From the NCBI GenBank assembly GCA_934437985.1, contig CAKSBI010000028.1:1-30120 (forward strand): a stretch of 30,120 nt of DNA. The letters are read 5' to 3'. The position numbers were made by a program, and so were the translations under genes. Of the stretch, positions 6,223-14,260 are shown piece after piece. Position 1 is the stretch's first letter; each line of letters starts with the position of its first letter. The notes beneath the pieces are model-generated. The model ran no database searches, was not told the DNA's origin, and saw nothing but the letters and a program-made list of their open reading frames with translations. The DNA is from an uncultured Lachnospiraceae bacterium (GTDB lineage Bacteria; Bacillota; Clostridia; Lachnospirales; Lachnospiraceae).

Positions 6223-8241
6223 ATGAGAATCGCATTAACAGGTAATCCGAACAGTGGAAAAACCACCATGTATAATGCACTGACCGGAAGAAATGAAAAG
6301 GTTGGTAACTGGGCCGGTGTTACCGTGGAGAAAAAGGAAAGTCATATTAAGAAAGCATACTATGACGGAAATGATGATCTGATCGCAGTAGATCTGCCGG
6401 GAGCATATTCGATGTCTCCGTTCACTTCTGAAGAGAGCATCACAAGCGGATATGTTAAGCATGAAAATCCGGATGCTATCATTAATATCGTAGATGCTAC
6501 TAATCTTAGCAGAAGCTTATTCTTTACTACACAGCTGCTTGAGCTTGGTATTCCTGTTGTTGTTGCACTTAATAAAAGTGATATTAATGAGAAGAAGGAT
6601 ACCGAGATAAATGTGGAGCTTTTGTCTAAGAAGCTTGGATGTCCGGTTATTAAGACCGTGTCTACATCTGCAGGACACAAGGGATTAAAGGAGGTTGTGC
6701 AGACGGCTGCCGGATTGAAGGGAGCAGGCCAGAAAGCCCCTTATGATGAAGGTAATGTTAATCTTCACGATAAGGATGAGGTTGAGGCTGCTGACAGAAA
6801 GCGTTTTGACTTTGTTAAGACAATAGTTGACTCTGTTGAAAAACGTAAGGTGCTTACAAAAGAGAAGAATGGCCAGGATAAGATTGATGCAGTTCTTACT
6901 AACCCATGGCTTGGAATTCCGATCTTTGCAGCTGTCATGTTTTTGGTTTTCCATATATCACAGTCCGAGGGAACGCTTGGACTTGGCAAGATTCTTGAAG
7001 GTATATTTACCGGATGGATAGAGAGCTTTCAGGGCTGGGTAGCAGGTCTTGTTGAAAATGCCAATCCATTTTTACAGTCACTCCTTGTAGATGGTATTAT
7101 CGGCGGTGTTGGTGCGGTAGTTGGTTTCCTGCCACTTGTTATGGTAATGTATTTCCTCATTGCACTTTTAGAGGATTGTGGTTATATGGCAAGGGCAACT
7201 GTAGTTCTGGATCCGATCTTCAAAAGAGTTGGTCTTTCAGGAAAGTCTGTAATTCCAATGATTATCGGAACAGGTTGTGCAATTCCCGGAATTATGGCAT
7301 GCCGTACAATACGTAATGAGAGAGAAAGAAGAGCTACGGCAATGCTCACACCATTTATGCCATGTGGTGCAAAGCTTCCGGTAATCGCATTATTTGTAGG
7401 CGCATTCTTCCCGGATCATTCATGGGTTGGAACACTTATGTACTTCGTTGGAATTTTACTGATATTGCTTGGTGCGTTACTTGTTAAGGCAATCAGCGGT
7501 TATAAGTATAGAAAGTCATTTTTCATTATTGAGCTTCCGGAATATAAGATTCCAAGCTTAAAGAGAGCAGTAATTTCGATGCTTGGACGTGGTAAGGCTT
7601 ATATCATCAAAGCTGGAACAATTATTCTTGTATGTAATACGATTGTACAGATCATGCAGTCATTTGACTGGAAACTGCAGGTTGTAGAGGAAGGAATGGA
7701 GAGTTCCTCAATACTTGCGGCCATCGCTTCACCTATTGCATATCTGTTAGTTCCAATAGTTGGTGTTGTTGCATGGCAGCTTGCAGCTGCAGCAGTTACA
7801 GGCTTCATTGCAAAGGAAAATGTTGTCGGAACACTGGCAGTATGTTATGGGCTCAGTGCATTTATTGATACAGATGAGCTTGCACTTGTTGGAGACGGAA
7901 ATGTAGTAGCATCTACTATGGCTCTTACAAAGGTAGCAGCACTTGCATATCTGATGTTCAATCTGTATACACCACCATGCTTTGCGGCACTGGGAGCTAT
8001 GAATTCAGAGATGCAGAGTAAAAAATGGCTGTGGGGTGGAATTGCACTTCAGCTTGGAACAGGATATACTGTAGGTTACCTTGTATACCAGATTGGTACA
8101 CTTATCACAACCGGAAGTATCGGGGCAGGATTTGTTCCTGGTCTTATCGCAGTAATTGTATTCGTGGCAATTGTGGCAGGTTTGATTATCAGGACTAACA
8201 GGGAGTTTGATACTGAATATCAGTTGAAGAATGCAGCGTAG
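6223..8241 (+). CDS. feoB: Ferrous iron transporter FeoB
   Basis: This 672-residue membrane GTPase imports Fe(II). The N-terminal G domain shows G1 GNPNSGKTT (7-15), the switch I Thr in WAGVTVEKK (T34), G3 DLPG (57-60), G4 NKSD (117-120) and a G5-like SAGHKG near 150. A helical linker leads to the transmembrane core, which starts near NPWLGIPIFA and carries the two Gate motifs GTGCAIPGIMACRTIRNERE and YTPPCFAALGAM with their conserved Cys. The length and layout are complete. The start has AAAGGAGG just upstream. The genes for the Cys-rich FeoB-associated peptide and the Fur-like protein follow closely, forming an operon that ends at the terminator near 8732-8799. Confidence 0.97.
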   Translation: MRIALTGNPNSGKTTMYNALTGRNEKVGNWAGVTVEKKESHIKKAYYDGNDDLIAVDLPGAYSMSPFTSEESITSGYVKHENPDAIINIVDATNLSRSLFFTTQLLELGIPVVVALNKSDINEKKDTEINVELLSKKLGCPVIKTVSTSAGHKGLKEVVQTAAGLKGAGQKAPYDEGNVNLHDKDEVEAADRKRFDFVKTIVDSVEKRKVLTKEKNGQDKIDAVLTNPWLGIPIFAAVMFLVFHISQSEGTLGLGKILEGIFTGWIESFQGWVAGLVENANPFLQSLLVDGIIGGVGAVVGFLPLVMVMYFLIALLEDCGYMARATVVLDPIFKRVGLSGKSVIPMIIGTGCAIPGIMACRTIRNERERRATAMLTPFMPCGAKLPVIALFVGAFFPDHSWVGTLMYFVGILLILLGALLVKAISGYKYRKSFFIIELPEYKIPSLKRAVISMLGRGKAYIIKAGTIILVCNTIVQIMQSFDWKLQVVEEGMESSSILAAIASPIAYLLVPIVGVVAWQLAAAAVTGFIAKENVVGTLAVCYGLSAFIDTDELALVGDGNVVASTMALTKVAALAYLMFNLYTPPCFAALGAMNSEMQSKKWLWGGIALQLGTGYTVGYLVYQIGTLITTGSIGAGFVPGLIAVIVFVAIVAGLIIRTNREFDTEYQLKNAA

Positions 8242-8288
8242 TTTTGGGTTAAATAAAACTATCTATGTCGTTCAGAAAGGAGCAGACC

Positions 8289-8465
8289 ATGGAGAATATA
8301 GTTGTTATAGGAATTCTGATGATTATTGTTGGTATAGCTGTCTTTTACATATGGAAGGAAAAGAAAAAAGGCACAAGATGTATCGGATGCCCATCAGCCG
8401 GATGCTGCTCCGGTAAAGGCTGTGGAGACCGGGAAGGAACGAAAGCATGGAAAAAGAATTTGTAG
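8289..8465 (+). CDS. FeoB-associated Cys-rich membrane protein
   Basis: This 58-residue peptide starts at ATG 8289 with AAAGGAG at 8276-8282; an in-frame ATG at 8265 would place that site inside the gene. One N-terminal membrane helix (MENIVVIGILMIIVGIAVFY) is followed by a basic KEKKKG stretch and a cytoplasmic Cys cluster CIGCPSAGCCSGKGC, six Cys in about 15 residues. This is the layout of the FeoB-associated Cys-rich membrane protein family (PF12669-like). It probably helps receive or pass on Fe(II) on the inner face, but that role is inferred. It lies 47 bp after feoB and overlaps the Fur-like gene by 19 bp. Confidence 0.88.
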   Translation: MENIVVIGILMIIVGIAVFYIWKEKKKGTRCIGCPSAGCCSGKGCGDREGTKAWKKNL

Positions 8466-8704
8466 AAGATGTAATACGGAGACTGAAAGAAAATGGATGC
8501 CGTATTACCAGGCAGAGAAGAATCCTACTGGACATTATATTAAAAGAAGAATGTTCAAGCTGCAAAGAAATATATTATAAGGCATCAAAGAAGGATTCAT
8601 CCATAGGAATTGCTACGGTGTACCGTATGGTCAATCTGCTTGAAGAGATAGGGGCTATCCGCTGCAAAAGCATAAGTATTGCTGAACCATGTGGGATAAA
8701 ATAA
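8447..8704 (+). CDS. Short Fur-family protein, winged-helix domain only, Cys-rich
   Basis: This 85-residue protein matches the Fur N-terminal winged helix: GCRITRQRRILLDII, then KEIYYKASKKDSSIGIATVYRMVNLLEEIGAI. Full-length Fur proteins have about 140 residues; the C-terminal dimer and metal domain with its His-rich and CxxC motifs is absent. Only about 27 bp separate the stop from the terminator, so there is no decayed remainder. Five Cys are present (18, 36, 39, 73, 82), including C36-S-S-C39 where Fur usually has a His-containing sequence. It overlaps the FeoB-associated gene by 19 bp and has ggaagga before the ATG. It may be a deletion derivative, or a FeoC-like small winged-helix protein with a metal or Fe-S site. 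It could bind the Fur-like boxes at 271-285 and 5675-5689, but this is inference. Confidence 0.8.
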   Translation: MEKEFVEDVIRRLKENGCRITRQRRILLDIILKEECSSCKEIYYKASKKDSSIGIATVYRMVNLLEEIGAIRCKSISIAEPCGIK

Positions 8705-8731
8705 TATAATACGGACTTAAGACATTGTCAG

Positions 8732-8799
8732 GTACGGCTGGAAAGTATATGCAGATAAGCGTAATAATTCGCTGGGCATGCTTTCAGCCGTACTTTTTT
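8732..8799 (+). terminator. Terminator of the feo operon
   Basis: GTACGGCTG-G-AAAG pairs with CTTT-CAGCCGTAC and is followed by six T; an inner AGCG/CGCT stem lies in the large loop. It ends the feoA/feoB to fur-like transcript. Confidence 0.8.
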
Positions 8800-8852
8800 A
8801 ATTATAATTGTGTAAAAATTAAGGAAACGTTTTGTACTGCCCGGTATTTGAG

Positions 8853-8881
8853 TTGTCAAATTCAATTTTCCAAAGTATAAT
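8853..8881 (+). promoter_or_regulatory. Sigma-A promoter of the secreted Fn3 protein gene
   Basis: TTGTCA (8853-8858), a 17-nt spacer and a consensus TATAAT (8876-8881) lie 52 bp before the ATG at 8934. No iron-type operator is present, so this gene is outside the iron regulon. Confidence 0.75.
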
Positions 8882-8933
8882 TTAACCATAGGGACACATC
8901 AATCAGGTATAATATATTACAGGGAGGAAAGGT

Positions 8934-11120
8934 ATGAAGAAAATCAGACAATATCTCAGTATATTTTTAACCCTTGCGGTAACGCTTACATGCTTTGCTG
9001 ATACCAGCGTGTACGCACAGACAGGGGAGCCGCTTGGGCAGGCAGCAGAGTCGGATTCCGGAACGGTAAGGGAACTGCCGATAGACAGAAGCTTTAAGGT
9101 TCCGGTAACAGAGGGGCTGCTATCAGATAACATATCGAAATATGCATATGAAAAATGGACGCATTGTATCACATCTTATATTGAAGAAACAGAAGAGGGA
9201 GGCTGCCGTCGTATCGAGGCAGCAGATGATAAAGTTTATATTGAAACATACAGTGCAGATTATAAGCTGCTTTCTACGAAAACGATTGATTTTGAACTGA
9301 AAAAGTTTGGTGGTTATTATAAAGGAGAAGATGCACGTTATATCGTGTATGGACAGCCTAACTATGGAGAAGAAGATACAAAAGAAGTTGTACGTGTTGT
9401 AAAATATGATAATGACTGGAATAAGCTCGGACAGTGCAGTATCACCGCTGGTAATTCAACATTAGGTGTATATGATCCCTTTGAATTTGGTGCTGTACGT
9501 ATGACAGAGAATGAGGGTATCCTGTATATTCATACATCGCGTCTGCTCTACTGGGATGCTGTGAATGACCCTACGCCGATACACCATCAGGCGAATATTA
9601 CCTATGTAGTCGATGAAGAAAGTATGGAATGTGTAATGAATGCAGCAGGCGGTGATTACGTGTCCCATTCCCTTGATCAATATATTCTTACAGATGGGGA
9701 AACTGTGTATCGGTTAGATTTAGGAGATGGAGCTCCGAGAGCTGTTGTTTTGGCAAATAATCCTGTGTATAGAAAGTCAGATGACGAGGATCCATGGTGG
9801 TCGAGCAATGACAGGATTTGGCTGATGCAGATGATTGGTGGTTATGGTGTTAACTATACAGGTGTATCCTTAGGAGGCTTTGAATTGATGGGGGATACAC
9901 TGCTTGTGATTGGAAATTCTGTGGTTCAGGATGCAACAGTAACAAATGCCAGTGATGAAACAACCCATAGAAATATATTTGTCATTACGCAGAATAAAAA
10001 CTGGGAAACCGGCACTCATTTTAAGTTCCTGACCGATTATACAAAAGATGATGGCATTACAGTCAGAACTCCGCATATTGTAAAAGTGGCAGATGGATAT
10101 TATATTCTGTGGGAAGAAATTCACACTGAACGTGACAGTGAGGTTTATACAACAAGGATTGCAAAAATGACACCGGATGGAACAATCGAGGGAAAGATCC
10201 ATCGGATCAAAGCAAGACTGTCTGACTGCAAGCCGATTGTGACATCGGATAACCGTTTACTATGGTATGTAACTGCAAATAATAAATCACTGTTATTTTA
10301 TTCACTTGATCTGAACAGACTTGATGATTATGAATATAGCGGACCTGTTTATGCAGAGGATTTTGACATCAAATTGTCACAGTATACCTTTAAATGTGTC
10401 AACAGTAATCATATGCAGCCTTACACACCGAAAGTATCTGTATATTATAATGGGAAAAAATTAGTATACGGAGAGGACTATACTTTCGATTTTAGAGATT
10501 ATTATACAGAGGGAACTGCTTATGTAGATGTCACAGGTAAAGATTATTTTACGGGAACACAAACCGTTTCATATACGATCCTGCCGGCAGATGAAGAACC
10601 TCCATATCAGGAGCCGTCATGGTGGGGTAACGGTGGTTCGTCACAGAATAATAACAAGACCGGCAGCAGTACATCGAATAATAACAGGACTGGCAGCAGT
10701 ACATCGAATAATAATAAGACCGGAAGCAGTTCAGGCACAGGTAAATACAGCAGTATATCGAATAATAATAAAACAGGAAATACTTCAGGCACTGGTAAAA
10801 ATACAACCAGCAGTACGGAGACTGTGCAGAAACCCGGAAAAGTAACAGGAGTAAAGGTTTATAATTCATGGGGTAAAAAGCTCAGGGTATCATGGAACAG
10901 CAAGCAGAAGATATCCGGCTATCAGATACAGTATGCACGTAATAAGAAATTTACCAAGAGTAAAAAGAGGGTAAATGTCTCGAAGAGTTCGACATTCAGA
11001 ATAATAAAGGGACTGAAAAAGAAAACATACTACGTCCGTATGCGGGCATATGCAGCTTCCGGTAACAGCAGGCTGTATGGTGCATGGAGCAAAGCTGTCA
11101 AGGTAAAGGTAAAGATATAA
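8934..11120 (+). CDS. Secreted protein with Asn/Ser/Thr-rich linker and C-terminal fibronectin type III domain
   Basis: This is a 728-residue exported protein. The signal peptide is residues 1-28 (cleavage probably after SVYA); Cys20 lacks a lipobox, so it is not a lipoprotein. Residues about 40-490 are a repetitive beta-rich region whose strands resemble propeller blades, but I cannot name the family. Residues about 500-560 (YYNGKKLVYGEDYTFDF ... YVDVTGKDYFTGTQTVSYTI) match the small cell-surface beta domain common in clostridial adhesins. A low-complexity linker of NNNKTGSSTS repeats follows, then a fibronectin type III domain (about 635-728; VTGVKVYNSWGKKLRVSW, YYVRMRAY). No LPxTG or S-layer anchor is seen, so it may be released or bound non-covalently. 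It is monocistronic, with its own promoter and a terminator. Substrate or ligand unknown. Confidence 0.85.
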   Translation: MKKIRQYLSIFLTLAVTLTCFADTSVYAQTGEPLGQAAESDSGTVRELPIDRSFKVPVTEGLLSDNISKYAYEKWTHCITSYIEETEEGGCRRIEAADDKVYIETYSADYKLLSTKTIDFELKKFGGYYKGEDARYIVYGQPNYGEEDTKEVVRVVKYDNDWNKLGQCSITAGNSTLGVYDPFEFGAVRMTENEGILYIHTSRLLYWDAVNDPTPIHHQANITYVVDEESMECVMNAAGGDYVSHSLDQYILTDGETVYRLDLGDGAPRAVVLANNPVYRKSDDEDPWWSSNDRIWLMQMIGGYGVNYTGVSLGGFELMGDTLLVIGNSVVQDATVTNASDETTHRNIFVITQNKNWETGTHFKFLTDYTKDDGITVRTPHIVKVADGYYILWEEIHTERDSEVYTTRIAKMTPDGTIEGKIHRIKARLSDCKPIVTSDNRLLWYVTANNKSLLFYSLDLNRLDDYEYSGPVYAEDFDIKLSQYTFKCVNSNHMQPYTPKVSVYYNGKKLVYGEDYTFDFRDYYTEGTAYVDVTGKDYFTGTQTVSYTILPADEEPPYQEPSWWGNGGSSQNNNKTGSSTSNNNRTGSSTSNNNKTGSSSGTGKYSSISNNNKTGNTSGTGKNTTSSTETVQKPGKVTGVKVYNSWGKKLRVSWNSKQKISGYQIQYARNKKFTKSKKRVNVSKSSTFRIIKGLKKKTYYVRMRAYAASGNSRLYGAWSKAVKVKVKI
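10647..10736 (+). repeat. Three tandem 30-bp units coding NNNKTGSSTS
   Basis: Units at 10647-10676, 10677-10706 and 10707-10736 differ at a few positions only; a degenerate unit recurs near 10761-10790. They encode the hydrophilic linker of the secreted protein and could change copy number by slippage. Confidence 0.85.
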
Positions 11121-11189
11121 TGATAAATTGAGCTAAAAAGGGAATGGGAAATATGCTTACAAGCGTATTTGGGATTTCTATAAAATATG

Positions 11190-11218
11190 AGGCATGGAAT
11201 CATCAGGATTCCATGCCT
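11190..11218. terminator. Bidirectional terminator-like hairpin
   Basis: AGGCATGGAATC / GATTCCATGCCT is a perfect 12-bp stem with a 5-nt loop, between the convergent Fn3 protein gene and LtaS-like gene. T-richness is modest on both sides. Confidence 0.65.
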
Positions 11219-11265
11219 GTTTATATTGCAGGAAGCCTGCAAAAAGCTGCGTAATTATACTATAA

Positions 11266-13446
11266 CTATAAATCAGATGTCCCTGCAGTATCTGTAGTAT
11301 CATCGGCAGCCTCGGCAGCCTCCGGCTCCCCTGATGGGGCAGGGGCTGCTTCTGCGTCAGGGTCATCATATACAACCTGATTGGAGCTGCGGAATATTGT
11401 ATTGGCAGAACCCATCTGATTCACAACTACTGTGTCACCATCATTGATATCGTCAACGCTTATCAACAGTCTTGAACCACTTACATACGTTGTGGAAACC
11501 TTTTCGCCGTTAACATAGACCTTGCTCCAGTTGGTAAAATTATCACCATCAATAACCACATGCTCAGAATTTGAAGAAGGCCATATTTTGTGGATTGTAA
11601 CGTCCTGTACACCCATAACAAGGTCAGTTGCCGGGTAAGGGTTGCTTCCATTGTAAGCATAACGCTTGCCGTAGAGCAGATCATACTGGAGATTTTCAAG
11701 CCCATCAAGATAGCCTTCGCTTTCCGTAAGTCCCTTGTCTAAGGCATTCTGTTCATAAGTGAAGATTGTGCCTTCATGGATACCAAGGTCATTAGTTGTC
11801 TTAGCGAGTAATTCATGGGCTGTAATATCAGCATCCTTTTTCTCAAGACCAAAATTATTCCAGGTTGCATATTTTGTCTTAAATGTACTGCCTGATTTCA
11901 TATCAGTATCTTCAAGATCCAGGGTTGGAAGGTGATCCCCAAACATTACAACCATTGTATTTTCATCACGTTTTTCCAATGCATCAGTAAGATTCTTGAT
12001 AAACTTATCTACTTCGTGAATCATATTAACGTAATATTCCCACTGATAACCGGATGCCTCATCCTTTGCGCCGCTTACGGTAATCTCAGGCTTGTTCAGA
12101 ACCTTTTCGGTTGGGTAATAACCATGTCCCTGTACTGTGATCGTATATACGAAGTCTGATTTATCCTTTGTGGAATCCAGGGCTTTAAGCGTTTCTTTTA
12201 TCAATATATCATCCGTTGGCCATGATTCGAGAGGTGTATACTCATATATATTCATCATTTCCTTACTTGTAAATGAATCAAAGCCCATCATTGAAAATGC
12301 ATTGGTACGGCTGTAGAAGTTACCGCCATTATTGTGTACGGCGTGTGTTCCGTAGCCGATTTTTGAAAGGTCTGATGCGATACTTTCACAATTAGTCTGC
12401 TTCAGTATAGTTTTATAAGGATATTCCCCCGTTCCAAAATACTGCATACTCATACCGGTAAGTACTTCAAATTCCGAATTAGCTGTTCCGGCTCCGACAA
12501 CAGGTACTGTCAGGTAACCTGTGCTGTAATTTTCGGTTAACTTTCTGAAATTAGGTACAGGGTCCTCTGAAAATCTCAGGAAGTTAACCTCAGTAGGGTC
12601 AATAAATGATTCGAGAAGAATCACAATTATGTTAGGATTATCCTTGTTGGTGGTCTTATCCTTTTTTGAAATATTCTGTGCCTGTGTAACCTTTGCTTCT
12701 GAATAGTCATCTGGCTTTTTCATGCCACGGTCAACTACACTTGTAGAAAAACCATAAACAAATCCGTAATTCTCATATCCTTTTGCGATATTGGCAAAAT
12801 AGGATGCAAGAATGTTGGAATTCTGCGCTGCCTTTGTAGTTACAGGAAGCATAAGAAAGCAAAGACACACCAAAACCGGGGTAAGGAGCTTTCTGCGTTT
12901 TCCATTAAACTTACCGCCTTTAATAAAAAGGTATACACATAATGAAATAAATGCACCCACCGCACAGACTACGAGAAATGCTTCAGTAGCAGAAAAATAA
13001 TTCGTATTTTTCATAGTCAGAAGGTCAGAGACACATTTCAGGTCTGTATATCCAAACGGAGTTACACGGTTTGAAAGAATACATCCGTTAACTGTACCCA
13101 GAAGAAGCCACAGTCCGCTGATAAGTATTCTGAGGAACATTCTGCGGCGGAACAGATACACAATGGCAAAAAATGCAAATATAATAAAAGAATTATACGC
13201 AAATGCCAGTGTGTGTCCGGTCACAAATGAAAATGCCTTTATCAGCGAGTGTCTTGAGATTACTTCTATAATAAAGCATATAAACATAGACCACAGTGCA
13301 TGAAACAGCAGTGAGTAGCGGTTGCCGATCTCTATCATGCGCTCCTTCTTCTCCGGGTCAATGTCCGGTTTTGGAATATTATCTGTAATTTTTTTGACAG
13401 TTTTCTTAATTAATCTAAATAATTTTAATGATTTAAGTGATTTCAT
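11266..13446 (-). CDS. LtaS-like membrane sulfatase-fold phosphoglycerol transferase with C-terminal Ig-like domain
   Basis: This 726-residue protein has about five N-terminal membrane helices (about 45-200) and an external alkaline-phosphatase-fold domain (about 270-600) of the lipoteichoic acid synthase family. The expected residues are present: metal ligand E279 in VILLESF, catalytic T321 in VVGAGTANSEF, H441 in VQGHGYY, and D504-H505 in MFGDHLP. The likely role is polymerising glycerol phosphate or adding phosphoglycerol to a cell-wall glycopolymer from phosphatidylglycerol. Unlike standard LtaS it continues with an IPT/TIG-like beta domain (about 612-692; IWPSSNSEHVVIDGDNFTNW, VYVNGEKV) and an Ala/Glu/Pro/Asp-rich acidic tail. 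It stands alone, with divergent luxS upstream. Confidence 0.88.
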   Translation of the reverse strand: MKSLKSLKLFRLIKKTVKKITDNIPKPDIDPEKKERMIEIGNRYSLLFHALWSMFICFIIEVISRHSLIKAFSFVTGHTLAFAYNSFIIFAFFAIVYLFRRRMFLRILISGLWLLLGTVNGCILSNRVTPFGYTDLKCVSDLLTMKNTNYFSATEAFLVVCAVGAFISLCVYLFIKGGKFNGKRRKLLTPVLVCLCFLMLPVTTKAAQNSNILASYFANIAKGYENYGFVYGFSTSVVDRGMKKPDDYSEAKVTQAQNISKKDKTTNKDNPNIIVILLESFIDPTEVNFLRFSEDPVPNFRKLTENYSTGYLTVPVVGAGTANSEFEVLTGMSMQYFGTGEYPYKTILKQTNCESIASDLSKIGYGTHAVHNNGGNFYSRTNAFSMMGFDSFTSKEMMNIYEYTPLESWPTDDILIKETLKALDSTKDKSDFVYTITVQGHGYYPTEKVLNKPEITVSGAKDEASGYQWEYYVNMIHEVDKFIKNLTDALEKRDENTMVVMFGDHLPTLDLEDTDMKSGSTFKTKYATWNNFGLEKKDADITAHELLAKTTNDLGIHEGTIFTYEQNALDKGLTESEGYLDGLENLQYDLLYGKRYAYNGSNPYPATDLVMGVQDVTIHKIWPSSNSEHVVIDGDNFTNWSKVYVNGEKVSTTYVSGSRLLISVDDINDGDTVVVNQMGSANTIFRSSNQVVYDDPDAEAAPAPSGEPEAAEAADDTTDTAGTSDL

Positions 13447-13482
13447 AGCTCTCTACCTCATAAATTAAATATCAATCTGTGT

Positions 13483-13511
13483 TGTATAGTAACCATATAT
13501 AAAATAAGTAA
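13483..13511 (-). promoter_or_regulatory. Possible promoter of the LtaS-like gene
   Basis: On the minus strand TTACTT (13511-13506), 17 nt, TATACA (13488-13483) lie about 37 bp before the start codon in a very AT-rich gap. The -35 is weak. Confidence 0.35.
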
Positions 13512-13629
13512 AAATATAGTAAATAGAAATTTTACTTTAAAAAGAATATAACTATTAGGCAAAAAAATCAATAGTTAACTTGGTGAATTTTTTTTGAACA
13601 CGAGTAATACAATAAAAAGTGTGGGGATT

Positions 13630-13688
13630 TTGACGGAAATGCCGCATGATGATATAATATAACGATGTCGGGGTCAAAAGCCTCCGAC
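13630..13688 (+). promoter_or_regulatory. luxS: luxS promoter and leader hairpin
   Basis: TTGACG (13630-13635), 17 nt, TATAAT (13653-13658) is a near-consensus promoter. In the leader GTCGG-GG (13667-13673) can pair with CC-t-CCGAC (13681-13688) around the loop TCAAAAG. No T-run follows, so it is a leader stem rather than a terminator. I do not recognise a riboswitch; the remainder of the gap 13447-13723 shows nothing else. Confidence 0.6.
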
Positions 13689-13723
13689 TTTGATATAAGC
13701 AGAGACAGGAGGAGCAATAGGTT

Positions 13724-14191
13724 ATGGATAAGATTGCAAGTTTTTCTGTGAACCACACAGACCTGTATCCGGGTCTTTATGTTTCACGAAGAGATAAAAG
13801 AGAGAATTGTGTTGTCACAACATTTGACATGCGTTTTACTGCACCTAACAGGGAGCCTGTAATGGATATGCCGGCAATTCACACAATTGAACATCTGGGT
13901 GCAACATATCTGAGAAATTGTAATGCAAAGGATGATGTTGTATATTTTGGACCAATGGGCTGCAGGACAGGCTTTTATCTTGTAATGTTCGGTGAATTGG
14001 AGTCAGAGGATGTATATTCACTGGTTCTTGATATGTGCGGGTTCATTGCCGGTTTTGAAGGAGAGATACCGGGGGCGAAGCCGGAGGAATGCGGTAACTA
14101 TTCAGAGCAGAACCTGAACATGGCTAAGTACTATGTAAAACGTTATAAGGCTGAGCTTGAAGATAATAAGAGATTCATATATCCACAGTAG
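13724..14191 (+). CDS. luxS: S-ribosylhomocysteine lyase
   Basis: This 155-residue protein is a complete LuxS. It cleaves S-ribosylhomocysteine to homocysteine and DPD, the autoinducer-2 precursor, in the activated methyl cycle. The metal ligands H53 and H57 (HTIEH) and C123 (ECGNYSEQN), and the catalytic C80 (FGPMGCRTG), are all present. The start at 13724 has AGGAGGAG nine bases upstream. It has its own promoter. The neighbouring sbcD starts 69 bp downstream across a weak CCGGC/GCCGG stem, so read-through is possible. No Pfs nucleosidase gene is nearby. Confidence 0.97.
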   Translation: MDKIASFSVNHTDLYPGLYVSRRDKRENCVVTTFDMRFTAPNREPVMDMPAIHTIEHLGATYLRNCNAKDDVVYFGPMGCRTGFYLVMFGELESEDVYSLVLDMCGFIAGFEGEIPGAKPEECGNYSEQNLNMAKYYVKRYKAELEDNKRFIYPQ

Positions 14192-14260
14192 GACAGGCCC
14201 GGCAATATATAATATTATATAATAAGAAGGCCGGAAGCGGCTGATTTCAGGGGTGGGTAT

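Noticed and set aside
14199..14234. CCGGC/GCCGG stem between luxS and sbcD as a terminator
   Set aside because: The stem is 5 bp with a 26-nt AT-rich loop and no T-run; read-through cannot be excluded.
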